A stretch of DNA of 64,000 nucleotides, from the NCBI GenBank assembly GCA_964647625.1, contig CAZYHZ010000019.1, positions 8,642 through 72,641 of the forward strand, given 5' to 3'. The notes under the pieces were generated by a model. It did not search any database. It was given only the letters and a program-made list of their open reading frames with translations, and was not told the DNA's origin. This document shows positions 33,286 to 42,292 of the stretch, one piece after another. Source of the stretch: DASRJG01 sp964647625. GTDB taxonomy: Bacteria > Acidobacteriota > Polarisedimenticolia > Polarisedimenticolales > DASRJG01. A program made the translations under genes and the position numbers. Positions within the stretch are counted from its first letter, which is position 1, and each line of letters opens with the position of its first letter.

Positions 33286-35420
33286 TTCCTGCTTTCGACG
33301 TGTGTCCGCGTCGCCCTCTCGGCGCGCGAGCCGTCGCCGGGCGGAGGCTCGAGCGCCATCGCCCAACTGCGAAATCCGTCACGAAGCTCGCGTGCGCCGT
33401 CGAAAAGCGTGCCGGGGCCGTAACGCGGCGTCACGTCGAGCCTCACGACCGGCGCCATGTCGAGATAGATCGGAATCGCTCCGGCGGCCATGCACTGCCG
33501 CGCGATCTCTTTCAGGTTCTCGAGCGCGTCTGCTTCGGGCACGCCGTACACGAAATCGTTGATCCCGCCGTCGTAGATGACGTAGAGCGGGTGATCGGTC
33601 GCGAGGATTCCGGGCAAGTACGACAGGATCGTGCCCGTGACGTTTCCCGGATGGCCGTTGACCGTCACCTGGTCCGTCGTGATGGGGTGGGTCAGCTGGC
33701 ACGTCCCGTTGCCCGGGCAGTCTGCGTTTCCGGGATAGGTGCATTGCGCGCCCGTGTTCGTCCCGCCGGCGCAGGTCCCGATGTGGGCGTTGAGCGCATC
33801 GACCAATCCCCACCGGAAGTACTCCGCGTAGGGCAGCCCGTAGGAAAGGGGGGTCATCCAGGAGTCCCCGACGAGCGAGATGGTGCGCGCGCCGGGCGCG
33901 TTGAGCAGCCAGTTCGTCGAGACGGCCGAGTTCTTGAGGCCGGTTTGCCTGCGGACGGAGACGTAGTCGAGCCAGTCATCGCTCGACCCACAGCCGTGAT
34001 AGAGAAACTTGGCCGCATGGACTCCGGCAGGCACGATCACCGTGGACGAGAACCATCGCGGGAAGACGAACCGGTTCGTTTTCGCATCCAGGTCCGTGAA
34101 GGGGACCTTCATCTCGTTGCCTTGCGTGAAGACTCCGTCCCCGTCTCGATCGTCCGTGAGACCGATGAAGTCGCAGCCGGAGTGCTGCTCGAACAGGCCG
34201 GAAACGATCAGCTGCTCGCCCGGATCCACGGCGAACGGGGCGATCTGCGTCAGGTCCGTCCCGGAGCCGTTGAGCACGATGCATTCGGCGGGAGCGGATC
34301 CCTCGCCCGTGTTGCAGCTTGCCCCGTTCGATGGCGGCGACGATCCGGCTCCAGGATCCCACGATGCCACGGTGATCGTCCCACCCGTGAGCACCCAGCC
34401 GGGGACCGAACCGGAACCGTCGCTTTGAAAGCCGGGATTGGCGATCAGATTGGGTCCTTGAACGCCATAGACGTCGCGCGAGGCCCCCCCGACGAGTGAG
34501 CCGAGGAGGTAGGCGGCTCCATCGGTTGGATGGCGGTCATGCCGCCACGCGGGTGCGATCGGCGTTCCGATCGTGCTCGGCTCGGTCGCATAGTCGATCC
34601 AGGGATAAACGGTGTAAGCCGTGCCGCCGGCGCAGGGCCCGTTGTCAGCGGTGATCACGTGCGTGCGCGAGGCCGCGGTCGGCCTGAGCGAAACATCGTC
34701 GCCGATCTCCCCGATGAAGAACGTGTCCCCGACGGACAGCGGTCGGCAGCGTCCGTCGCCGCCGCAGTTGTTCGCGAACGCTCCGATGCAGATCGCGCTC
34801 GTGAGGCCGGTGCAATATCCGGCGGGACACTGAAGCCTCTGCTCGACGGTGTTGTCGTTGTACTCGGGAGACGTGGCCATCGTCGAGCGCCCGAGGAAGA
34901 AATCCGTCCAGATGTCCATGACGGCGGGGAACAAGTAATAGCCGGGATCGCCGTAGTGAGCCGCGTGCTGATAGCCCGTGTCGATCCAGTGGTTCGGATC
35001 GTCGGAGGTGCAAACGTTGCTCGCCTGGCGTCCGTCGCCGAAGCCCTCTTCTGCACCGCCACTGCTTTCTCCGGTGACCAGCCAGAAGACGACCTGGCCC
35101 GGCGCCGGAACGAACGTATCGAAATAATCGGTGCCCGGGATGCCGCACGCCCTGTCGGCCGCGGGCTGCGAGCCCGGCAGCTGCGTGCATTCGTGGGTCC
35201 GTCGCAACACGCTCAAGTCGCCGCGATAGATGTTGTGCGACGGCCAATCCGTCGAGGGAGCGAAGGACAGAGTATTCGGGCCCGAGAACGCGATCAGGGT
35301 TCCCGCCCCGGCCGGCACTTGCGCCGCGCTGCGCCCGGTCGGCAACACCGCGAGCGCCAAGGCCACGATTCCCATCGCCCCAGCGGTGTTGTGGCCGCCA
35401 CGTCGGGTGCCGCCGGTCAT
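33231..35420 (-). CDS. Secreted protein with C-terminal SGNH/GDSL-hydrolase-like domain
   Basis: 729 residues. Signal peptide within the first 34 residues (MGIVALALAVLPTGRSAA). The middle contains Cys-containing segments and a carbohydrate-binding-like beta-sandwich (NLIANPGFQSDGSGSVPGWV ... VRRQTG). From about residue 545 an SGNH-like domain: block I ISLVGDSWMTP (Ser nucleophile) and block III YDGGINDFVYG (Gly/Asn). The expected last block, DxxH, is not visible: the frame ends soon after FDGARELRDGFRSWA in a basic tail antisense to the end of czcC. It may be truncated or non-catalytic. GGGGGG precedes the ATG at 35420. Confidence 0.7.
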   Translation of the reverse strand: MTGGTRRGGHNTAGAMGIVALALAVLPTGRSAAQVPAGAGTLIAFSGPNTLSFAPSTDWPSHNIYRGDLSVLRRTHECTQLPGSQPAADRACGIPGTDYFDTFVPAPGQVVFWLVTGESSGGAEEGFGDGRQASNVCTSDDPNHWIDTGYQHAAHYGDPGYYLFPAVMDIWTDFFLGRSTMATSPEYNDNTVEQRLQCPAGYCTGLTSAICIGAFANNCGGDGRCRPLSVGDTFFIGEIGDDVSLRPTAASRTHVITADNGPCAGGTAYTVYPWIDYATEPSTIGTPIAPAWRHDRHPTDGAAYLLGSLVGGASRDVYGVQGPNLIANPGFQSDGSGSVPGWVLTGGTITVASWDPGAGSSPPSNGASCNTGEGSAPAECIVLNGSGTDLTQIAPFAVDPGEQLIVSGLFEQHSGCDFIGLTDDRDGDGVFTQGNEMKVPFTDLDAKTNRFVFPRWFSSTVIVPAGVHAAKFLYHGCGSSDDWLDYVSVRRQTGLKNSAVSTNWLLNAPGARTISLVGDSWMTPLSYGLPYAEYFRWGLVDALNAHIGTCAGGTNTGAQCTYPGNADCPGNGTCQLTHPITTDQVTVNGHPGNVTGTILSYLPGILATDHPLYVIYDGGINDFVYGVPEADALENLKEIARQCMAAGAIPIYLDMAPVVRLDVTPRYGPGTLFDGARELRDGFRSWAMALEPPPGDGSRAERATRTHVESRNYCGAVRSAGTSVAWPVR

Positions 35421-35622
35421 GGGACCCCCCAAATCGGAATGATTGAATGTACGCAAAATCGACGACACGCCGGATCGAGATCGCGCCGTTCCCGTAATAC
35501 TTATAAATCTTGCGTCCACAGAAGCGCAATTGAGGGAAATCACTGATGGAAAGCGGGTTGCCGCGACGCTATCCCTATCGTAAACTTTTTTCAGGCCGAC
35601 TTGGGGAAAGGGCGAGCGAACG
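35421..35622. promoter_or_regulatory. Divergent intergenic region, no firm promoter
   Basis: 202 bp between the divergent SGNH-like and unknown exported protein genes. It is AT-richer than its surroundings and contains CTTATAAATC near 35500, which could serve as a -10 on either strand, but no matching -35 was found. No gene is seen in it. Confidence 0.3.
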
Positions 35623-36453
35623 ATGCGTGTGTTGTCCCTGGGTTCGATGATCGCGGCCATTGGGGTCGGCGTGTCGGCCTATGCCGGGACCGGCGTCGGC
35701 AGCATCACCGTCACGCAGAACCAGGTCACCGCGTCGATCGAGCTTCCAGGCGGCATCCAAACCGACCTCAGCTTGACGTTCGAGCAAGCCTTGGGGCTGA
35801 CCGCCGACAGCATCGGGATCTCGGCGAAGCTCGTCGATCCGAGCGACATCAATCTGACGTCGCGGCTTCCGGGCTCGGTGAGCGTCCCGGCGGCATTCCC
35901 GGTCGACATCTCGATCGAGCCGCCGTCAACCGGCCCGCTGGCCTTCAGCGGCATCGTTTCGATCGATCTCCACACGCACGATCTGAACTACGTCGCCGGA
36001 ACCCCGCTGCGTCTCTTCGCCGCCGAAGGCGGCAAGTCGTTCCAGGACATCACCGCGAGCGTCGGGCTCGGCAGCTATCGGACCGGAGCGAACAAGGGCG
36101 GGTTCTCGGAATTCCTGATCGTCGCCGACGTTCGCCCGATCGACACCGTGATCACCGAGAAGTTCAAGCGGCTCCAGGGCAAGCTGAACGACAACGCGTC
36201 CGCGATTCCGGCGGCGCTGCTTTCGACCCTCCAATCGAAGCTGACGGATGCCCGCAACACCTGGGTTTCCGGCGACCCGGTGGGGGCTGCCGACAAGGTC
36301 CAGCAGTTCGCCGACACCGTGAAGCAAAACAGCGGCACGTCGATTCCGGACGTGTGGCGCTCGGCACGCGACGTCGTCAACGTCGCCGGCGATCTCCGGG
36401 GCACGGCCTCGACACTCAAGTTCAGCCTTCTCGTCAAAGCGGGCGGCAGCTGA
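35623..36453 (+). CDS. Exported protein of unknown function
   Basis: 276 residues. Signal peptide MRVLSLGSMIAAIGVGVSAYA. The mature N-terminal half is beta-rich (ITVTQNQVTASIELPGGIQT, GPLAFSGIVSIDLHTHDLNY). The C-terminal half is helical (IDTVITEKFKRLQGKLND, AALLSTLQSKLTDARNTWVS, DKVQQFADTVKQNSG). Residues 100-150 include RLFAAEGGKSFQDITASVG. I cannot name the family; no catalytic motif is seen. It is followed after 13 bp by the FHA-GAF gene and may head that operon, though a separate role is equally possible. Confidence 0.7.
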   Translation: MRVLSLGSMIAAIGVGVSAYAGTGVGSITVTQNQVTASIELPGGIQTDLSLTFEQALGLTADSIGISAKLVDPSDINLTSRLPGSVSVPAAFPVDISIEPPSTGPLAFSGIVSIDLHTHDLNYVAGTPLRLFAAEGGKSFQDITASVGLGSYRTGANKGGFSEFLIVADVRPIDTVITEKFKRLQGKLNDNASAIPAALLSTLQSKLTDARNTWVSGDPVGAADKVQQFADTVKQNSGTSIPDVWRSARDVVNVAGDLRGTASTLKFSLLVKAGGS

Positions 36454-36466
36454 TCGTCGGAGGGCC

Positions 36467-37390
36467 ATGCTCGCCCGCCTCACCGTTCACTTTCCGTTCA
36501 AGCCGACCCGCTCTTTCCTGATCCAAGGCGATACCGAGACCACGATCGGACGCGACTCCGACTGCACGGTCGTGCTCGAGGACGATCGGGTCTCACGCCG
36601 TCATGCCTGCATCCGCTACTCGGGCGGTCTCTGGCATCTGTCCGACCTCGGCAGCACGAACGGCACGTCGATTCAGGGAAACCCCATCGAGCACGCGGCG
36701 CTCGGGGAAGATGATTGGCTGAGCTTCGGGGGGCTCCTCGCCCGGTTCCAGCCAAGCACGCCGGAGCGCGAGCGGTCCGACTCCAGGCATCGTGAGGAGC
36801 GGTTCCGGTCGTCGATCTCGATGCAACGGCAGCTCGACCCGATGCTGGGCGTCGAGCGGCTGCTCGAGAGCCTGCTGGGGTCCGTTCTCACGCTGTCGGC
36901 GACCGAGCGCGGCGTCGTTCTGCTCCAGGACGCTTCGGGGGGCATGAGTGTCGCGGCCCGCCGGAACCTCGGCGACCCCGAGCTTCTCTCCGACGGGTTT
37001 TCCGGCAGCGTCGGGGCCATCCAGCGCGTGATGTCGTCTTCGAAGCCGGTCGCGGTCTCGGACGCGCAGGCCGACACGTTCCTCGGGAACCGCGAGAGCG
37101 TCGTCCTCGGGGGGATCCGGGCCCTCGTGTGCATCCCGCTGGTTGCGCTCGACCGGCTGACCGGGGTCATCTACGCGGACAGCCCGAGCCCGGGTACGAG
37201 TTTCGGCGATCTGGACGTCGAGATACTCGAAGCATTGGCTTCCCACGCCGCTCTGGCTATCGTGATGGCGCGCATGCACGAAGAGCTCAAGGGGTTGGCG
37301 TCCCGGCTGCCCGAGGTCCGGTCCGGCTCGTCCACGAGCTGGGCCGGGATCCTCGCGCACCATGGCGCCAAGGGCGGACAGCGGACGTGA
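36467..37390 (+). CDS. FHA-GAF domain signalling protein
   Basis: 307 residues, cytoplasmic. An N-terminal FHA domain (about 10-95) with the phosphothreonine-binding signature: TTIGRDSDCTV, VSRRHACIRY, LSDLGSTNGTSI. A GAF domain follows (about 125-275: VERLLESLLGSVLTLSATER, GGIRALVCIPLVALDRLTGV). FHA binds phospho-Thr peptides, so the adjacent Ser/Thr kinase is the natural partner. CGGAGGGCC precedes the ATG. Its TGA overlaps the GTG of the kinase gene (GTGA, 37387-37390), which favours equal synthesis. Confidence 0.92.
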   Translation: MLARLTVHFPFKPTRSFLIQGDTETTIGRDSDCTVVLEDDRVSRRHACIRYSGGLWHLSDLGSTNGTSIQGNPIEHAALGEDDWLSFGGLLARFQPSTPERERSDSRHREERFRSSISMQRQLDPMLGVERLLESLLGSVLTLSATERGVVLLQDASGGMSVAARRNLGDPELLSDGFSGSVGAIQRVMSSSKPVAVSDAQADTFLGNRESVVLGGIRALVCIPLVALDRLTGVIYADSPSPGTSFGDLDVEILEALASHAALAIVMARMHEELKGLASRLPEVRSGSSTSWAGILAHHGAKGGQRT

Positions 37391-40300
37391 GCGGCGACGA
37401 CAAGACGCGCATCAGCCGCGATTCGATGAAGCGGTTCACCCCCGGCACCCGCATCGCGAACCGTTACCGGATCGTGGCGCTGCGCGGCGTCGGCGGGATG
37501 GGCCTCGTCTACGAGGCACATGACGACGAGCTCGGGGTCACCGTCGCGCTCAAGGTCATCCGCCCCGAGCTGGCGTCGGATCCCGGCCTGATCGAGCGCT
37601 TCCGCCGCGAGCTGCTGCTCGGGCGTCAGGTCTCGCACCCCAACGTGGTTCGCATCCACGACATCGGGCAGGACGGCGATCTCTACTTCATGACGATGGA
37701 CTACGTGGACGGCAAGTCGCTGCGCGATCTCCTCAAGGAGCGTGGGCGGCTCGACGAGCCGGCCGTGCTCGCCCTGCTCCGTCCGATCGCGGAGGCGCTG
37801 GCGGCGGCCCATCAGGCGGGGGTCGTCCATCGGGACCTGAAGCCGGGGAACATCCTCGTCGATTCGAGCGATCGCCCGCACATCTCGGATTTCGGGCTGG
37901 CGCGCTCCATCGCGAGCTCGCGCGCGACCGAAGCCGGTGCGGTCGTCGGCACACCCGACTACCTCTCCCCCGAGCAGGCCAAGGGGGAAAATGTCGACGC
38001 GCGGACCGACGTGTACGCGCTCGGAATCATCGTGTTCGAGATGTTGACCGGCGAGCTGCCGTTCGCCGGCGGCTCGTTCGCCGAGATCGTCGCTCAGAGG
38101 ATCGCGGGCCGCCCGCGCGATCTCGCGCAGCACGGCGTGCACGTCTCGCCGCGCCTCGCGGTGATCCTGAAGAAATGCCTCGAGCCGTCCCCCGCGCGGC
38201 GCTTCTCATCGGCGGCGGAGATCGTGGCGGCCCTCGACGCGCCCGAGCCGGCGCTGTCGCCGAGGCTGCGGCGCCTCGCGGTCGTCGCGGGCGTGATCGG
38301 CGCCGCGTTCGTCCTCGGCGCGATCGGCTGGAGGCTCGCACATCGCGCCGGCGAGGCGGCCCCGCAACAGACGCAGTCGGCGCAAGCGCCGGCGGCCGCG
38401 CCGGTGCAGCCTGTGCGGTCCACGTCGCTCGCCGTTCTTCCGCTGCACGATGAAACGGGCACGCCGACGCTCGCCTGGATGTCGACGGGAATCGCCGAGA
38501 TGCTGGTGGACGCCCTCGCGCAGAGCCCGAAGCTGCGCGTCGTCGAGGCCGGGCGCACCGCGCGGATGCTGCGGGACCTCTCCCTCGACACCGGCAGCCT
38601 CACCGACGAGACGATGAAGCGAATCGCCGATCTGCTCGACGTCGAGATGCTCGTCGTCGGCAGCGCGCGGGCGCGGGGCGATCTCCTGCGCGTCGACGCG
38701 CAGCTCGTGCGGTTCGGCGCCCTGGCCCGCCCGGTTCCGATCTCGGACGAGGCCGGCTCGCCCGGGGCGCTCGTGGCGAGCCTGAGCCGCGATGTCCGCA
38801 AGACGCTGGACCTTCCGACTCCTCCGACCGTCGTTCCCGTCTCCGAGGTCCCGCAGGCGCTCGCGGCCTTCCACAAGGCCTCCGAGCTGCTCGCTCGCGG
38901 CGATTCGGTCCTGGCCGAGCCCGCCCTCGAGGAGGCGGTGAAGGCCGACCCCGGTTTCGGTGTCGCCTGGTACAAGCTCGCGGAGGTGTGCGAGACGAAC
39001 GGCAAGAGAGACCGCGCCACCGAGGCGATCGGTCACGCCGTGACGGCGCTTGGCGCAAGCGACCGGCTGGGGGCGCTCGCCCAGGCCCGGCAGGCGAGTC
39101 TGCGCGGAGATCCCGAGCGGGCCCAGCAGGTCTTGAGCGAGCTGCTCTCCCGATATCCCGCGGACGTCGACAGCGCCGTCGCCCTGGCCGATGCGTACGG
39201 CCAGGCCGGCCGTCTGTCCGAGGCGCGGCAGACGCTCGAGCGCGTCGTGGCGGCGGCGCCGAACCACCCGCGCGGTCTGTTCCTCCTCGGCAAGTACTCG
39301 ATCCTCGCGGGCGACAGCCGCAAGGCGGTCGACGATTATCTCGTCCGCGCGCTGGTCGTCGAGAACAACCTCCGGAGCTTGCAGGGGCGCGCCGACGTCC
39401 TGAACGCATTCGGCGTCGCCTACCGCGAGCTGGGTGACGCCGAGCACGCGCGGGAGAAGTACGCCGAGGCGGCCGAGCTGAGGCGTCAGATCGGCGATCA
39501 GCGCGGGTACGCCACGACGCTTCGCAATCTCGCGCAGATCCAGACCGCGAGCGGCAAGACCGACGAGGCGGCGAAGTCGATCGCCTCCGCGATCCGCATC
39601 TTCGAGACGCTCGGCGACAAGGCCGGCCGGGCCGATGCCATCAACGATCTCGGCGTGCTCGAGGAGACGCGGGGAAACTACCGCCAGGCTCTCGCGCGCT
39701 ACCGCGAGGCGCTTCAGATCCGCCACGCGCTGGGAGACCGCCGCGCCGAAGCCGAGAGCCTGAACAACGTCGGCTATGCGAACCAGCTCCTCGGGGATTC
39801 GGACAACGCATCGGTCTACTGGCATCAGGCGCTCGACCTCTATCACGAGACCGGAAACCGCGAGGGCGAGATCACGGTGACGCAGAGTCTGGGGCAGCTC
39901 CAGCTCGCCCAAGGCCACTGGAACGACGCGGTCAAGTCGTACCTGAAGGCCCTCGATCAGAGCCGGGAGAGCGAGATGCTGCCCGCCTCGGCGGTGTCCT
40001 TGGGCTATCTCGGCCGGATCGCCCAGTACCAGGGCCGCTATGCCGCTGCGCTGACGTCCTACGAGCAGGGGCTCAAGGTGCTCGATGCGCTCAAGGACGA
40101 GCGGGGGCTGGCGGAGTTCACGCTCGCGCGGGCGGAGACGTGGATCGAGCTGGGGCAGCTCGATGAGGCGCACAACGACCTGGGGCGCGCGCAGGCGTGG
40201 CTCCCCGAGGGGAGCAACCACGAGCAGCGCGCCGAGTGGCTGCGTCTGACCGCGCGCACGCTCTCGCGCGGGGGCGATCCGGCTGCGGCGAGCGCCACGC

Positions 40301-40758
40301 TCGCGAAAGCGCGGGAGGAAGCGGTGGCGAGCCAGAATCCCGCCGTCGCCCTCAAGGTCGAGATCGACCAGGGCTTGCAGCTGCTCGCCGAAAAGCACGT
40401 GGCCGAAGCGGTGCGCGGGCTGCAGTCCGCGGTGGCGCATGCGGAGCGGCTGGGAGACGCGGCGCTGCGCCTGTCGGCCTGCGAGGCGCTGGCGCGGGCG
40501 TCGGTTCAGGCCAAGGACCTCGATCAGGCCGAGCGGGTCGTAGGAGACGGACTGAGGCTCGCTGAAAGCTGCGGCGCGTACTCGGGCACGGTTCGGTTCT
40601 ATCGCCTCCAGGCGCTGGCCGCGCGGGCCCGCGGGGACGAATCGGCCGCGCAAGCCGATCTCGCCCGTGCCGCGACCGAGATGCGGCGCGTCCAGCAGGG
40701 CCTTCCGCCGAACCGCGCCGAAGCGCTCGAGAAGCGCATCGTGGAGGAGACGAGTTGA
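37387..40758 (+). CDS. Receptor-type Ser/Thr protein kinase with TolB-like and TPR domains
   Basis: 1,123 residues. Hanks-type kinase domain about 27-285: Gly loop LRGVGGMGLVYEA, K56, HRDLKPGN (H148-N155), DFG (D168), and activation segment GTPDYLSPEQ. A transmembrane helix at about 297-317. Then a TolB/FlgO-like domain (SLAVLPLHDETGTPTLAWMS ... DLLDVEMLVVGSARARGD) and a long TPR array (about 490-1100; e.g. YATTLRNLAQIQTASGKTDE, AESLNNVGYANQLLGDSDNA). All catalytic residues are present, so it should be active. The start GTG overlaps the FHA-GAF stop; the stop overlaps the TTG of the NarX-like kinase. By topology the TolB/TPR part would be periplasmic. Confidence 0.93.
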   Translation: MSGDDKTRISRDSMKRFTPGTRIANRYRIVALRGVGGMGLVYEAHDDELGVTVALKVIRPELASDPGLIERFRRELLLGRQVSHPNVVRIHDIGQDGDLYFMTMDYVDGKSLRDLLKERGRLDEPAVLALLRPIAEALAAAHQAGVVHRDLKPGNILVDSSDRPHISDFGLARSIASSRATEAGAVVGTPDYLSPEQAKGENVDARTDVYALGIIVFEMLTGELPFAGGSFAEIVAQRIAGRPRDLAQHGVHVSPRLAVILKKCLEPSPARRFSSAAEIVAALDAPEPALSPRLRRLAVVAGVIGAAFVLGAIGWRLAHRAGEAAPQQTQSAQAPAAAPVQPVRSTSLAVLPLHDETGTPTLAWMSTGIAEMLVDALAQSPKLRVVEAGRTARMLRDLSLDTGSLTDETMKRIADLLDVEMLVVGSARARGDLLRVDAQLVRFGALARPVPISDEAGSPGALVASLSRDVRKTLDLPTPPTVVPVSEVPQALAAFHKASELLARGDSVLAEPALEEAVKADPGFGVAWYKLAEVCETNGKRDRATEAIGHAVTALGASDRLGALAQARQASLRGDPERAQQVLSELLSRYPADVDSAVALADAYGQAGRLSEARQTLERVVAAAPNHPRGLFLLGKYSILAGDSRKAVDDYLVRALVVENNLRSLQGRADVLNAFGVAYRELGDAEHAREKYAEAAELRRQIGDQRGYATTLRNLAQIQTASGKTDEAAKSIASAIRIFETLGDKAGRADAINDLGVLEETRGNYRQALARYREALQIRHALGDRRAEAESLNNVGYANQLLGDSDNASVYWHQALDLYHETGNREGEITVTQSLGQLQLAQGHWNDAVKSYLKALDQSRESEMLPASAVSLGYLGRIAQYQGRYAAALTSYEQGLKVLDALKDERGLAEFTLARAETWIELGQLDEAHNDLGRAQAWLPEGSNHEQRAEWLRLTARTLSRGGDPAAASATLAKAREEAVASQNPAVALKVEIDQGLQLLAEKHVAEAVRGLQSAVAHAERLGDAALRLSACEALARASVQAKDLDQAERVVGDGLRLAESCGAYSGTVRFYRLQALAARARGDESAAQADLARAATEMRRVQQGLPPNRAEALEKRIVEETS

Positions 40759-41504
40759 CGGACGGCGAGACTCTCCAGTCGATCGCGGCCCGCGTGCGCG
40801 AGCTGGCGGTCGAGAACGAAAGGCTCTTCAAGGAGCTTTCGGCCTCCGAGCGCCGGTTCCGATCGCTCTCGCGCTCGGCGTGGCGCGTGCAGGAGGACGA
40901 GCGCCGTCGGCTCGCCCGCGAGCTTCACGACGGCATCGGGCAGGTGCTCACCGCGCTGAAGCTGCAGCTCGAAGCGGCGAAGCAGAACGGCCGTTCCGCG
41001 GAGGCGACCGGAGCCTCGATCTCCGAGGCCCTGAGCATGGCCACGCAAGCGCTCCACGATACGCGCGAGCTGTCGCGACTCCTGCGGCCCGCCGTGCTCG
41101 ACGATCTCGGGCTCGTGCCCGCGCTGCGCTGGCTCGCGCGCACGCTTTCCGAGCGGTTCGGTCTCGAGGTCGCGCTCACGCACTCGGGGCTCGAAGAGAG
41201 GTTCGATCGCGAGATCGAGACCCTGGCGTTCCGGATCGTGCAAGAAGCGCTGACGAACGTGGCCAAGCATTCGGGAGCCGGCCGCGCCGAGGTCGAGATC
41301 GACCGGTCCCCGAAGCTTCTGCGGATCCGCGTGTCGGACCCCGGGCGCGGCTTCGACGCGGACGCCCTCGTGGGCGCGGAGCCGGGCGACGTCGGCATCG
41401 GGCTGCGCGGCATGCGGGACCGGGCCGAGCTGTTCGGCGGCGCGCTCCGGATCGACTCCGCCGCCGGGGCGGGAACGCGCGTCGAAGTGATGGTGCCGCT
41501 GTGA
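40755..41504 (+). CDS. Soluble NarX/DesK-type histidine kinase
   Basis: 249 residues, no membrane segment. A short N-terminal coiled coil (LQSIAARVRELAVENERLFK) leads into HisKA_3 with the phospho-His in RRRLARELHDGIGQVLTALK, followed by HATPase motifs IVQEALTNVAKHSGAGRA, DPGRGFD and GIGLRGMRDRAELFGG. It has no sensor domain, so its input probably comes from another protein, plausibly the FHA-GAF/Ser-Thr kinase encoded upstream. The start is a TTG overlapping the upstream stop (TTGA); the stop overlaps the regulator start (GTGA, 41501-41504). Confidence 0.92.
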   Translation: MTDGETLQSIAARVRELAVENERLFKELSASERRFRSLSRSAWRVQEDERRRLARELHDGIGQVLTALKLQLEAAKQNGRSAEATGASISEALSMATQALHDTRELSRLLRPAVLDDLGLVPALRWLARTLSERFGLEVALTHSGLEERFDREIETLAFRIVQEALTNVAKHSGAGRAEVEIDRSPKLLRIRVSDPGRGFDADALVGAEPGDVGIGLRGMRDRAELFGGALRIDSAAGAGTRVEVMVPL

Positions 41505-42139
41505 TCCGCGTCCTGGTCGCCGACGACCACAATCTCGTGCGGACGGGGATCGTGAAGATCTTGACGGAGAGCGGCCTGTGCGAGGTCGTCGCCGAGGCGT
41601 CGGATGGGAAGGAGGCGGTCGACCGCGCGATCGAGACGCGGCCTCACGTGGTCGTCCTGGACGTCACCATGCCCCGCCTCAACGGGATCGAGTGCGTGCG
41701 CCGGATCACCGAGGCTCTTCCCGACACGCGCATCCTGGCGCTGACCGTCCACGACGAAGAAGAGTACGTCCTGCACATGGTGAAAGCCGGCGCCGCCGGC
41801 TATCTCGTCAAGGACAGCGCCGCGCAGGATCTGCTCGACGCCGTGCAAGCGCTCCACCGCGGCAAGGGATACTTCGGCCCGCAGGCCTCGAGCGTGCTCG
41901 CCGAGCAGTTCCGCCACCCCGAGCGGGACAGCGCGGACCCGTACGGGACGCTGACCGCAAGGGAGCGCGAGGTCTTCCATCTGGTGACCGAGGGCAAGAC
42001 GACGAAGGAGATCGCCACCGTCCTCGACATCAGCGTGAAGACCGCGGACAACCACCGCACGCGGTTGATGGAGAAGCTCGGCGTGCACAACACCGCCGAG
42101 CTCGTCCGCTACGCCGCCCGCCGCGGCCTGATCCACTGA
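41501..42139 (+). CDS. NarL/FixJ-family response regulator
   Basis: 212 residues. Receiver with VLVADDHNLVR, phospho-Asp in HVVVLDVTMPRLNG, Thr in ILALTVHDEEEYV, Lys in GYLVKDSA. A LuxR-type HTH follows (LTAREREVFHLVTEGKTTKE, ISVKTADNHRTRLMEKLGVH). It is a transcription factor and the last gene of the FHA-STPK-HK-RR operon; its target genes are unknown. About 150 bp of GC-rich DNA follow before the metalloprotease gene, which could be one target. Confidence 0.93.
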   Translation: MIRVLVADDHNLVRTGIVKILTESGLCEVVAEASDGKEAVDRAIETRPHVVVLDVTMPRLNGIECVRRITEALPDTRILALTVHDEEEYVLHMVKAGAAGYLVKDSAAQDLLDAVQALHRGKGYFGPQASSVLAEQFRHPERDSADPYGTLTAREREVFHLVTEGKTTKEIATVLDISVKTADNHRTRLMEKLGVHNTAELVRYAARRGLIH

Positions 42140-42292
42140 AGCGATCGTAGGTCTGGGGGACCTCCGCGGGGCGCGCGGCGCCTCCGTGGGGGAGGAACAC
42201 CGGCCCCCCTGGGGAGATCCCCTCATGGGCCGACGTACGCCCGCTCCGTATCGTTCGTTGACTTCCCGATCCATCCGATGAGGGGACGAACG

